Assembly (NCBI GenBank): GCA_032718475.1
Contig: JAUCBJ010005949.1
Span: 49,638 to 113,637 of the forward strand
DNA length: 64,000 nucleotides
Origin: Nemertoderma westbladi
Lineage: Eukaryota > Xenacoelomorpha > Nemertodermatida > Nemertodermatidae
Direction: 5' to 3'
In this document: positions 11,460-21,539 of the stretch, piece by piece
Numbering within the stretch: position 1 is the stretch's first letter
How the letters are laid out: every line of letters begins with the position of its first letter
Notes under the pieces: generated by a model
What the model was told of the DNA's origin: nothing
The model's database searches: none
Seen by the model: only the letters and a program-made list of their open reading frames with translations
Program-made: the position numbers and the translations under genes

Positions 11460-14400
11460 ATGTCTGACGCAAAGCAGAACCTGTCAGACAGTCTACTAGA
11501 TACAACCGAGAGCGAAGTGACAGCAGAGAAACCGCATAAGAGGGATGCCATTGATATCTATCTGTCAGACTATCAGCGTTTTGTGGGAGATGAAGAGTTG
11601 AGGAGAAGGCTAGAGGGACTTAGCCCTAATAGCGAAGGAGCCAAACTTGTGTTAGATGCGATTGATGTGGATAGGTTAGCGGCGAACCAAGCTAAATTCG
11701 ATGAACAACTCCGCCTGACAAGAGTCAAAGAAGAACAAGTAAAGAAAAAACGTATCGAAGACAGAAAGGCAGCGGCAGTAGCAGCAGCAGTGGCAGCTGC
11801 AGAAGCAGAAACAAAGGCAGCAGCGGCAGAGGCAGCGGCAGAGGCAAAAGCGGCAGCGGCAGAGGCAAAAGCGGCAGCGGCAGAGGCAGCGGCAGAGGCA
11901 GCGGCAGAGGCAAAAGCGGCAGAAGCAGAAAGAAAGGCGGCAATGGCAGCGGCCGAAGCGGAAAGAAAGGCGGCAGAGGCAGTGGCAGAAGCAGAACGGA
12001 GGGCATCTGAAGAGGCAACCCAACTAGAGTTGGAAAATCTTCAAGAGAGGCAAGACAACTTCAATAAACAGTTAACAGCGAGCAATATGCAGATGATGAG
12101 TCGATCTACTCCCAAAAGACAAGGGTATACCTCATCTGAGGAAGGCGATACCACCGACACTGAAGGCGGAAGAAATCGATCTCGCCTAAGCAGACGTAAA
12201 AGAACATTCCACCGGCAGAAATTGCCTGATTTGCCTCCAGCTGTTAGAAGGCAACTAAATAACACCAACTTAGGTAGTACAGAGCCCACAGACCAAATAA
12301 TTACAATAGAAAGACTCCCTACTATAGTAGATGAGCCTGAAATAATTAGGCCTGTTCTTGAAATCACCCCTTCGGTGATAGACACACCTGTGCTCCCTGA
12401 AGCTACTTCTAAATTCCCTCTACATAGCACTAAGCTACCTGTGCCCAGTAGAACTGCCCAGGCGACAGTTCAGGTCCTGGACCCCGAGCGAAATATTCAT
12501 AATTTGTCGCCCGTTGTCCCTCGTCCGCCCGCTACAACGTTGGCGACTCCCGCTTCGGCGGTCGAATGGGTGGACAGGGGACGGCGGGGGATGGATATCC
12601 TGCTCGGGCAGATGCAGGAGACTGTCCAGCAATTCAAGGGCACAGTAAGGGAAAGTAGGCTAGAGTTGCAAGAAGTGCAGCAAAGTATCGCGCTAGAACG
12701 CGATAAATTAGTAAATACCCAAAAGGGTATACCACCACCCTCTGTAACAATGTGTCAACCTGTTAGGTCTGAAGTATTGCATGCGCAAGGTGTGGAGCCT
12801 ACACGCATATATACTGCTAGCGAAGTAGAAACTCCTATAGTGAACCCTATTAAGGGTAATTATAGACCTGTTGATAATGATATTCCCTATAGAACTGATC
12901 ATAATCCGAGAAATTTATATACCGATAACTCGATATTAAATAGCACAATGGCCCAAGAAAGTTTTACGCGTCAAATGGCTAGAACCGAAGCCCGGCAAGC
13001 GGTAAAGGTTGGAGAGATCGTCAAGTTCAATGGAGATGAGATGAAATGGTTACCTTTTAATGAATATTACAAAGATAACATACAGAACTCTGTACTATCT
13101 AATGGAGAAAAACTTAGATACCTCATCGAGTGCTTGGAAGGATCTCCCAAGTTAATGGCGTTAAAGTTTATTGGCCATCCAGACGGATTAAGACAAGTTT
13201 GGGATATACTAAACATCAGGTATGGTAATAGGAATAATATCGCTAAGTATTTATATGCAAAATTAGTAGCGCCCAGAAAGTTCATCAGCAGTGGGATAAT
13301 AGAGTTTTCCGATGAGATTCAAGAGATCTGTAGACAATTAGATTGGTTAGGTAAGTCTCATGAATACCAAAGTTCTATGGTCATTGGAGCTGTGGCTTCT
13401 ACTTTACCGAAAGGTGGGGTAGGCACACGCTGGGATAAGAAAGTACTTTATATGATGGAACAACAACGACGAGACCCTACCATGGCTGATCTCATGTCAT
13501 TCTTGGATGGAGAAGTGAAATTGCAACTCCTCAAGCAGTCCCGAGAGAAGACACCGGAAAACAAGGTAAGTGAAAAACCCGTCTCTAGGAGAAAGGTAAC
13601 ACCAGTATGTTATACCGATGACGGCGAAAGCCAGACTTCTCAAGGAGAAGATAGCGGGAAAGACACGGATAGATCTTATTACGTGAACAAAATGCCTAAA
13701 GATCAGGTAAGTAAATTTAAGTCTCGAACAAATGACAGGAGGGAACAGGTAAGAAAAACTCCTCCCACGTCTCCCAAGAGAATTCAGGTGAGAAAACCCG
13801 AAGAAAGGGCAAGTGTACACAATGTGACTCAAAACAAGGTAAGTAACATCAAACCAAAATGTGCACTGTGTGACGGGACCCACCGTTTAAATGCGTGTGA
13901 TAAATTCCTGAGGAAATCACTAAAGGATAGACGTGAAGTCATGTGGGATAAGCGGTTGTGTTATAATTGCCTCAGACGAGGACACCAACGGCGAACCTGT
14001 AACTCCGACGCAAGGTGTGCAAAGTGCGGCGCAAAACATCATATCTTGTTGCACACGGAATTCGAACGAAACAGCCCGAGTCAGGTAAGTGAGTCCGAAC
14101 TACATGTCCAATTCAGTGATGTGAACGACACTGATCAATCTGAGATGGAAGGATTCTATACGGACGAGTTCTCCGACCAAAACGAATCCTGTTACCTAAC
14201 AAACACCACCACAGTGTATCGAGCACTCGTGTATGAGAAAGACACAGACAGCGACCTTACCTTAACTACTTCCGATCAACAACCATCTTGGAAAGCGCCA
14301 ACTTCCAATATAGGAATCCGAGAGTTTCCTGTGGTGCAGGTAAGGGTGCACGGACCTAAACGGAGTTATGTAGTGAACGCCCTCCTGGACTCCGGCAGCA

Positions 14401-15599
14401 CAGGAACATTCATCGATAAAGAGCTAGCCGAAGATATATTTGCTGGACAACCCAAGTTCCAAACTAAGCTCAACATGTCAGGCATTATGCAAGTTTGGAA
14501 ATCTACAATAACAGCTGATTATTATGTAGGCGCGTTGTCCACCCCACAAGACGAACTAGGAGAATACAGTATAAGGTCAGTGAAAATGGTGGCTATAAAG
14601 AACTTCGCTACTACTCAAGCAGACCTTTATAATTGGGACGAGGATGAGAGCATCCAACATCTTAACATACCTCGATTCCAGACTGATTATCCTGGAGTGC
14701 AAATACTCATCGGCCAAAACGCGCATGAGGCGCTGGAGACATTAGAGAAACGACCTGCTCAACCGCAGCCACTACAGACCTATGCGGTAAGAACTAGAGT
14801 AGGTTGGTACCTTACTGGACCTTCCCGTAGAACGCTCAGGGAAAGACTGCTTCAAGATCGTGTCTGCCAGGTGAGTGAATGGGAAGACGATACTAGTGAG
14901 GGAGACGACCCAACTGAGGGAACACCACACTCCTCAGATAATGACAATCTTAGCTCCAATGTAGATCAATGGAGATATTGCCCCAAGAAGTTTAATCCAA
15001 CGGACATCGCTTCCAGAGGAGCAACTCCTCAAGAACTGACAGATACTATAGACCGGTTAGGTGAACCCGACTTCCTGAGTAAGGAGAATGAATGGCCTCC
15101 CCATCTTACTCCGACTGAGATTAGACCAGCCAAGGGAGCGGAGAAAGTCGAACCTGAAACCCGGACGGGTGGATCGGAGTTATTTGAACCCGGGATAGAT
15201 CTGTCGGTATTACATGTTGCCAGGGACGACGCCGTGGATCTGGACCTCCCCACCGCGAGTGGATCCTTCATGAAGATCAGAGAGAGCGATTGGAGCTCTG
15301 GAACATCAGACGTCTCGCAGGGACTCTCACCTCTCCTGCAGAGAGCGACGGACCACTATAGCTCCTGGAATCGGCTTTGTGACGCCGTCATATACTTTGA
15401 GCGATGTTTCTATCGTCACTATTCCAGGACGAAGAGGAAACCTGGAATTGTATTCAGGATGCAGCGACTCAATCACCCAGTCGGTCGTTTGTGTTTATCG
15501 GAAGGGAATGGAGGACTCTCCGGAAACTGTGGAAGGCAAGATTCTCTTCCCACGACCACCTCCCTAATCCTTCAAACATCTAGGGACTCCATAACGTAA
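11460..15599 (+). CDS. Gag-protease polyprotein with RT and integrase deleted in frame (BEL/Pao)
   Basis: A 1,379-aa open frame from an ATG (MSDAKQNL start, shared with the other copies). Residues about 100-185 form an Ala/Glu/Lys/Arg-rich helix, probably coiled coil. A DUF1759-like gag block follows at about 500-690. Three zinc-knuckle motifs span about 798-866, the middle one a canonical C-x2-C-x4-H-x4-C. A DUF1758-like aspartic protease (DSG in LLDSGSTGTFI) is at about 971-986. Near residue 1166 the frame jumps straight to the end of the RNase H region, and near 1327 it jumps again, past the integrase, to the extreme C-terminus. Both junctions keep the frame. RT, most of RNase H and all of integrase are missing, so the product could supply gag and protease only. 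Unlike elements 2 and 3 there is no 94-nt intron near the start; exon-1 and exon-2 sequence are directly joined. Confidence 0.9.
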   Translation: MSDAKQNLSDSLLDTTESEVTAEKPHKRDAIDIYLSDYQRFVGDEELRRRLEGLSPNSEGAKLVLDAIDVDRLAANQAKFDEQLRLTRVKEEQVKKKRIEDRKAAAVAAAVAAAEAETKAAAAEAAAEAKAAAAEAKAAAAEAAAEAAAEAKAAEAERKAAMAAAEAERKAAEAVAEAERRASEEATQLELENLQERQDNFNKQLTASNMQMMSRSTPKRQGYTSSEEGDTTDTEGGRNRSRLSRRKRTFHRQKLPDLPPAVRRQLNNTNLGSTEPTDQIITIERLPTIVDEPEIIRPVLEITPSVIDTPVLPEATSKFPLHSTKLPVPSRTAQATVQVLDPERNIHNLSPVVPRPPATTLATPASAVEWVDRGRRGMDILLGQMQETVQQFKGTVRESRLELQEVQQSIALERDKLVNTQKGIPPPSVTMCQPVRSEVLHAQGVEPTRIYTASEVETPIVNPIKGNYRPVDNDIPYRTDHNPRNLYTDNSILNSTMAQESFTRQMARTEARQAVKVGEIVKFNGDEMKWLPFNEYYKDNIQNSVLSNGEKLRYLIECLEGSPKLMALKFIGHPDGLRQVWDILNIRYGNRNNIAKYLYAKLVAPRKFISSGIIEFSDEIQEICRQLDWLGKSHEYQSSMVIGAVASTLPKGGVGTRWDKKVLYMMEQQRRDPTMADLMSFLDGEVKLQLLKQSREKTPENKVSEKPVSRRKVTPVCYTDDGESQTSQGEDSGKDTDRSYYVNKMPKDQVSKFKSRTNDRREQVRKTPPTSPKRIQVRKPEERASVHNVTQNKVSNIKPKCALCDGTHRLNACDKFLRKSLKDRREVMWDKRLCYNCLRRGHQRRTCNSDARCAKCGAKHHILLHTEFERNSPSQVSESELHVQFSDVNDTDQSEMEGFYTDEFSDQNESCYLTNTTTVYRALVYEKDTDSDLTLTTSDQQPSWKAPTSNIGIREFPVVQVRVHGPKRSYVVNALLDSGSTGTFIDKELAEDIFAGQPKFQTKLNMSGIMQVWKSTITADYYVGALSTPQDELGEYSIRSVKMVAIKNFATTQADLYNWDEDESIQHLNIPRFQTDYPGVQILIGQNAHEALETLEKRPAQPQPLQTYAVRTRVGWYLTGPSRRTLRERLLQDRVCQVSEWEDDTSEGDDPTEGTPHSSDNDNLSSNVDQWRYCPKKFNPTDIASRGATPQELTDTIDRLGEPDFLSKENEWPPHLTPTEIRPAKGAEKVEPETRTGGSELFEPGIDLSVLHVARDDAVDLDLPTASGSFMKIRESDWSSGTSDVSQGLSPLLQRATDHYSSWNRLCDAVIYFERCFYRHYSRTKRKPGIVFRMQRLNHPVGRLCLSEGNGGLSGNCGRQDSLPTTTSLILQTSRDSIT
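13563..14345 (+). promoter_or_regulatory. Splice-donor-like array in gag (element 1)
   Basis: Within 783 bp there are AAGGTAAGT (13563), CAGGTAAGT (13704), CAGGTAAGA (13746), CAGGTGAGA (13785), AAGGTAAGT (13836), CAGGTAAGT (14082) and CAGGTAAGG (14337), with CAGGTGAGT again at 14868. All match the metazoan U1-binding 5' splice site. All lie in the coding frame, mostly as Gln/Lys-Val-Ser or Gln-Val-Arg. Corresponding sites exist in the other copies. Use as donors is unproven. Confidence 0.6.
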
Positions 15600-17259
15600 C
15601 AACATATGGAGTGGGTGTGTGACTCTATTATTTTATATTATTTTATTATTTTTATATTTATGTATGTATTACTATGTAATTCTATTATAATCGTTTTCTT
15701 TAATTTTATTCAGTAGAATGTTATTTTAGCGATTATTTAGTAGATTAGTGCAATATATATTCGTGTTTATTACGTACGTAATTACTTATATTATATTTAG
15801 TGCGACGGCGAAGAAATAATTACTTTTTCTCTTTCCTTACTGTCCGTATTATATTATAAATACGTAACTACAGTAAGATGAAATGTACGTACTTATTAAA
15901 GTACAATAAAGCCACTACTATATTTAAGTATTATTGGTAGGCAGAGTATTAGGAATGCAAAGTTCAGATCCTCGTGTCTCGGCTAAACCAAGCTCTGGGT
16001 AGACCTTGGAAACGACTTGCCTCTTCACACTGACATTGCTTCGTGCGATATTGCTCTCATACCGTATATTAAATAATACATATAGTAGCGTGATGTCCCT
16101 TTAACAGTAGCGTATAACGCAAAATAAATCTGTTAAACCCTTTGACCATCTGTAATTCTAGTCGATTAAGATATCGCGGCACCCACCGATATACTTGAAA
16201 GACAAATTCTAGAATCAGTGGTTAACGTCCCCAGACAAGTTCTGGAATAAATCGGTGCCCATCTCAAATATTAATTAATTAATATTTGCAAAATCTAATA
16301 AATCAAAATCTGTAAAATTCAGATCCTTCAATAATTCTAGTCAATTAAGATATCGTAGCATTTACCGATATTCTTAAAAAGACAATTGTCATAGAATTAA
16401 GGATCTTGTGTCCCCAGACATATTCTAGAATCAAAATATGTCAATTTAATTATCAAATAATAAAATTTCAGGGAATAAATTTAAATTCATGCCTTTTAAT
16501 GAATTTAATAAATTGCCATTTTTACGCAATTTATAACATTCCCAAAATTCCATTAATTAATAGATCAAGGGAGCGGAGATTTATCTTATTATAGGTATGA
16601 GTGTGCGAAAGTCTCCCAAACATAGTCAATAGCCGATAAAATTCATAAAGTCATGTATAAAACAGAACATTGACTATTAAAGAATACTATTAAATAACAT
16701 CCCAGATCTGTATGCATTGGAATTGCTCTAATTCTACCGCTAGCTTTGCATAATGTCACCATAGCAACAACCACGCTAGAATTAGAATTGAGTTAAAAGA
16801 ACAATGGAAAGCTTGTCCCATTGAATAGCATAGGGAATAAATAGTGCACTGATAGTATCCAAGGATACATAATAATACAGTGACATTCTGGAAGGCATTG
16901 ACTAACGGACAAGTGACCCGAGTGTGTGTAATTTGTGACAAGTTGTGTGTGTGGTACTTGTGAGTTTATAGGCGAATGTTACTACTAAGGTGTGTTTACA
17001 GTAGCTAGTCGCAATCGTAAAAGTAACCTAACTCTCCAAGGAAAACCTGAAGTACATCTAAGTCTTTGGGACGGACAGTCGAGTGACTTGTGTCGGTTGT
17101 CGTTGTCGTTGTGCGGCTACGTCGTTGGCGAAAGTACAGCGGCGACGACACATCGGCGCTGAGGATCTCGTACTGTCCGGGGGTTAATTGGAGTAGGCAG
17201 CGACGATCGCTAGCCTGAATATAAACTCATTATAATATGGATAAACTCATATAGCAGAT
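15600..17259 (+). other. Spacer between gag-pol and ORF2 (element 1)
   Basis: 1,660 bp with no conserved reading frame, but clearly homologous to the spacers of elements 2 and 3. It holds AATAAA at 15905-15910, two imperfect repeats starting ATTCTAGTC at 16155 and 16334 (period 179 bp), the AT palindrome AATATTAATTAATTAATATT near 16267, and a GC-richer stretch (about 17080-17200) just before ORF2 that looks like its untranslated leader. A poly(A) site and possibly a promoter or splice acceptor for ORF2 may lie here. Confidence 0.65.
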
Positions 17260-18590
17260 ATGGTTGAGTTGATAGAAGATGATCTTGGTATCGGGGAGCG
17301 ATATACTCTACTTTTGCAAGCGTTTGTTGATAGCTTAATACGCGGTGACGTTAGTCTAACTGCTGCGGAGGACGATGGTCGTTATATCGAACCGACAATG
17401 TCCCAAGTGCAGCTCTCGCGAGAGTTGGACTATAGAAAATTCGCTGCTCGCTACACGCATTGTAATGGTATGTATATGGACTTCTTAACCATTGACCATT
17501 CTATCGATTTACACAATACGGACTATGTCGACTATATATCCTGCCCAGCGGAGTCTGAACCATAAACTGAAATTCGAATGCGAAAATTCTATTCGAAATC
17601 GGCTCGAAAGAAAAGACATTAAAGAAACAAATAAACGCGGTAACTCCAACATATATTTGGAATTCTTGATAGAATCATTGTAACTACAAATAAATATCAT
17701 CCGCGTTTCCCCTACCAGACGTGCGTCTTGGGTATTATTACGGTAAATGCCCTAGACCCAGCCAATAAACGGAAAGACATAAACATCCACGGAAACGTTG
17801 TGTTAAATACAGTTATGTTCGTTATATTTACTGGAGTTTCGAGCGAAACTTGTTTGACGTATCACCTATGCTCACTCGGCTCTAACGATCCTAGAGTAAA
17901 CCTACGATCAGAGTCCCGGAATACTCGGTCAAACCTCCTCATTCCTTAGTTGGACCTCAGACCTGCGATCCTGGTGGTGTCGCGGATCCTCGCGGACGGT
18001 ATTCACTGTTCAAGATCTAGTGCTACCCTAACAATTAATCGGTAACACTCCGACAGTGATTTCTAGCTAGCCGCCCATCTTACCTAGCTGGATTATGACG
18101 CAGACACCTAATATCATTATCCAACCGTATGGTCGTCCCGTTTAACGCGATACAACCCTTCATCAAAGTGAAGGAGAGCGTTGTACGAAACGAGTTAAAC
18201 GCTATTCTATAAAGATCAAAAAAGAAACCTGCGTTTGTTCAGATAAACGTAAGTTATAACAGTAAGTCCAATCGATAAACGAATTGTCTTTATCTCAGTT
18301 CGATTGTGAAATCCAGAATCTCTAAGAAGATATCGCACTTAGACAACCCCATTCTCTGCGAGAGTTTTTGGATGAACGTATCCAGCTACGAGCGGAGGAA
18401 AATCAGCTCGAGGAGAAGCATATCGAAACGGCGGATACCCCGACCACAATCCTACACCTTCTGATGCAATCATATTGCACCCTTCACCCACGAGTTATGG
18501 CCCTCCTAGTAAAGTGGCTCCCCCCAAAGAGAAAAAGACTCTTGCTAGCCTCAAAAAACTGCGTAAACGCCGTCTGCGTAAGAAAGACTA
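17260..18590 (+). pseudogene. Ruined ORF2 of element 1
   Basis: The first roughly 90 codons after the ATG at 17260 match the ORF2 N-terminus of elements 2 and 3. The reading then breaks up through deletions, frameshifts and stops. Recognisable remnants follow: the part after the first Cys module at about 17720-17950, a coiled-coil piece at about 18350-18430 and the basic C-terminal tail at about 18525-18590. About two thirds of ORF2 is missing, including the zinc knuckles. It keeps the start context AGCAGATATG. It cannot encode a full protein. About 80 bp follow before the 3' LTR. Confidence 0.85.
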
Positions 18591-18669
18591 ACTGTTTAGA
18601 GTATCTTTATGTTTTAGAAACTGTGATTTTTATATTTTATAGACTGAAAATCCCATTTTCTGGGAGCGG

Positions 18670-19902
18670 TGTAAAAGCTTTTACTGAATTGTCCGGTTAT
18701 TTTTCCTTATTTTTCCCGTAAAGTACTCTGTAGTTGGTTTACCAGGCATAAAAAGGCCGTGTCCTTGCTGTACTGGTGTTTTAGCGGACATAAAAGCTAT
18801 TTCTTCTGTATTTGTACTTTAGAGGACATAATCCGTAATTCCGTGACGTAAAAGCTCGATACTCTTGAAAACAGTGTCGCTACCATGACGACGGCTAGCA
18901 GCTGATATTGCCACGTCGACGTTTCTTTGTTTCTCTGTTCTCTCGTTGTTCATGTTGACCAATCAGAGCGTTTGTGATCTCTGTGTTGGAGGTATATACA
19001 GAAACTCAGTAGTTCAGTGTTATGTTTTTGTCCAGAGCCTAAGAACCGGCTTTGGCACCTCCGTGTTTTCAGTTTTTAGTCTTACACTAGTAGGTTTAAT
19101 TATAAAGGGCATATATCCTTTAACTGACGCACCTACCTGACTCATGGAATCACTGCATACTGATGACTGATGTCTGCATACTGCAGTACTGCATACACTG
19201 CATACTGTGTAACATTGTGCATACCTTTATATTGTTATACTGCTATTTACCGTCAGTTCTTCATAATATGGTTGATGAATAATTATATTTGGAATAACGA
19301 TAAACAACCCCGAAACCCAATGTTCTTGATATACCGAAGGTAAGAGAGAAGGGTTACAGATAAACGATTGTGACTTATGTTAAAGTGGTTTGAAGTGAAT
19401 CTAATGTTATTTGATAGACCCTACATGAGCCAGTCTGTGTTCCTTTTATATGTGACTAAAATCAGTGAAGATCGGCAGATTAGTGTGCAGTATTGTGCAG
19501 CATTGTGTATGAGTGAGTCTGTTAAAGAAGCATTCCTAAAGAATGCGCCATATATGTGAATTATAATTAAGCCATATCGTTGTGAGTGGTTTAAGTCATA
19601 ACTCTGTTTATATAGATAAAGCGCCACGTCCTAAAGGAACTGTTAATATTCCCGAAGGTGAATAATATTGTCAGAGATTATATAATACTGTCAGTCGAAT
19701 AATACATTAGGCTTACATAGCAATAAAATTAAACCGTCGAACCCAATCTCCCGGGAATTTCCAGCGGGTGAATGGTCGCGCACGGATTGGTTTCGACTAG
19801 TGTAGTGAATCAAATACTTGTCATAGACTAAAAACTGATTTAATATCTAGAAGACATCTTAATTTGGTGGGTTAAACTGCCAAAGGTCTGAAAGCGCGAA
19901 CA
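18670..19902 (+). repeat. 3' LTR of element 1
   Basis: 1,233 bp, nearly identical to 7926-9158. It is preceded by the purine-rich GGGAGCGG, a short candidate polypurine tract shared with element 2. The target duplication GTAGT follows at 19903-19907. Confidence 0.95.
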
Positions 19903-20303
19903 GTAGTAGAGCGATATAACAATAAATGACGTGATGAATTTACCCAGGAAGCTGTAGAACCCAACTCTTACGATAAAGCATTATCAGTAGAGGAAGAGAG
20001 GGCTAAACAAATCCAGGTAACGACTACTCATTACAATAAGGAGGAGGGTCGTTATGAGATTGGTCTGCCTTTTAGGCGGAGAGAACCCAGCTTTATTAAT
20101 AACTGACCTTTAGCCATCAAAAGAATCAAACAACTGCACTGGCGCTTATCGGTAAACCAGACGAAGTCCGGGTAGTATTCGACGGCTCTGCCCTTTATAA
20201 TCGACAATCCCTAAATTCTGAACTGTTGCCGGGACCCAACTTACTCCAATCTTTATTGGGAATATTATTACGACTCCAGCAATATTCTATCGCCTTCGCC
20301 TCT
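19903..20303 (+). pseudogene. Fragment of element A pol (start of RT region)
   Basis: This continues the reading interrupted at 7925 and matches elements 2 and 3 just before and into the RT domain. It includes stop codons (for example near 19928 and 20104) and a deletion at about 20150 that joins distant pol segments. It is cut at 20303 by element 2 and resumes at 38892. Confidence 0.9.
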
Positions 20304-21461
20304 TGTTCGCGCTTTCAGACCTTTAGTAGTTTAACCTGCCAAATTAGGATGTCTTCTAGATAATAGATAGTCTTTAGCCTACGACAAATATTTGATACAC
20401 TACATTAGCCGAAACCAGTCTATGCGCGATCATTCACCCGCTGGATATACCCGGGAGACTGGATTCGGAAGCCTAATCGTATTGCGGGATAGGCCTACTG
20501 TATTATTCGACTGATCTTAGTATATATAATCTCTGACAAATATTATTCACTTTCGGGAAATATTAACAGTTCCTTTAGGACGTGGCGCTCTAAATATATA
20601 AACAGAGTTATGACTTAAACTATACACAACGGGATGGCTATAGATTCACGTATATGGCGCATTCTTTAGGAGATGCTTCGTTATCAATCACAATCATACA
20701 CAATACTGCACAATGCTGCACACCAATCTGCCGACCTTTACTAATTTTAGTCACATATAAGGAGAATAACAGACAATACGTGTAGGGCCTATAAAATAGC
20801 ATTAGATTCACTTCAACCCACTCAATGTAAGTCGCAATCGTTATATGTATCCGGTCTCTCTAACCTTTAGTATATCAAGAAGATTGGGGTGTCTGATTGT
20901 TTATCAGTATTCCGAATATAATGTTCCATCAACAAATATAATGAATAACCGACAGCAAAGCAGTAATGTTAAGGTATGAATGATTATGAGTGACTGAGTG
21001 AGATATGATCAGTGAGTAAGATAACGGATATACGTTCTATAATTAAGCCTACTAATGTTGAACTAAAGACTGAAACACGGAGGTTCCACGCCGGTGTTGT
21101 AGGCTGTGGAAAAATCACATACTGACTCAACTCCAAGAGTTTCTATCTACCATCTAACACAGAGGCAAAAAACGCTCTGATTGGTCGACCGATCAAAGAG
21201 AGAACAAAGAACAAAGAGATGTTCTACATGGCAATATCAGCTGTTAGCCGTCGTCATGGTAGCTACACTGTTTCAAGAGGATCCGGCTTATTGCGTCATA
21301 AAATTGAGGATTATGTCCGCTAAAGTACACATACAGAAGAAATTACTTTTATGTCCTCTAAAACAACAATACAGTAAGGACACGGCCTTTTATGCCTGGT
21401 AAACCAACTACAGAGTACTTTACGGGGAAAATAACCGGCTAATTACGCAAAAGCCTTTACA
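20304..21461 (-). repeat. 3' LTR of element 2
   Basis: 1,158 bp, TGTAAAGGC to GCGCGAACA on the minus strand, matched by 37734-38891. It is of the same subfamily as the element 3 LTR. A plus-strand reading at 21181 recurs in the other LTR and is not a gene. Confidence 0.95.
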
Positions 21462-21539
21462 CCGCTCCCAGAAAATGGGATTTTAGTCTATAAAATATAA
21501 CAAATCACAGTTTCTAAAATATAAAAATACTCTAAACAG
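21462..21539 (-). other. 3' untranslated stretch and candidate polypurine tract of element 2
   Basis: The ORF2 stop lies only 78 bp before the LTR. The last bases before the LTR read GGGAGCGG on the minus strand, identical in element 1. It is short for a polypurine tract but is the only purine block at the expected place. Confidence 0.5.

Larger units (their letters stand above)
7926..19902 (+). mobile_element. Element 1: BEL/Pao-type retrotransposon lacking RT and integrase
   Basis: An 11,977-bp element with 1,233-bp LTRs at both ends and a perfect 5-bp target duplication GTAGT (7921-7925 and 19903-19907). It is inserted in the pol of old element A: the host reading breaks at 7925 and continues at 19903. 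I found only about two differences between its LTRs by eye (near 8090 in the 5' LTR, and the base before GGGTGAATGG), so the insertion is recent. Order: LTR, 2.3-kb leader, one 1,379-codon gag-protease frame with RT and integrase deleted, spacer, ruined ORF2, LTR. With no RT or integrase of its own it must be non-autonomous. Confidence 0.95.

Noticed and set aside
11676-12023. Cys/Leu-rich frames antisense to the gag helix (also 4419-4736, 34138-34506 and 50702-51127)
   Set aside because: They mirror the GCA/GCG-rich alanine codons of gag on the other strand; composition explains them fully.
15940-16020. tRNA-like or SINE-like motif in the spacer (AGTTCAGATCC)
   Set aside because: It resembles a B box but has no proper A box at the right spacing and no cloverleaf; chance similarity is more likely.
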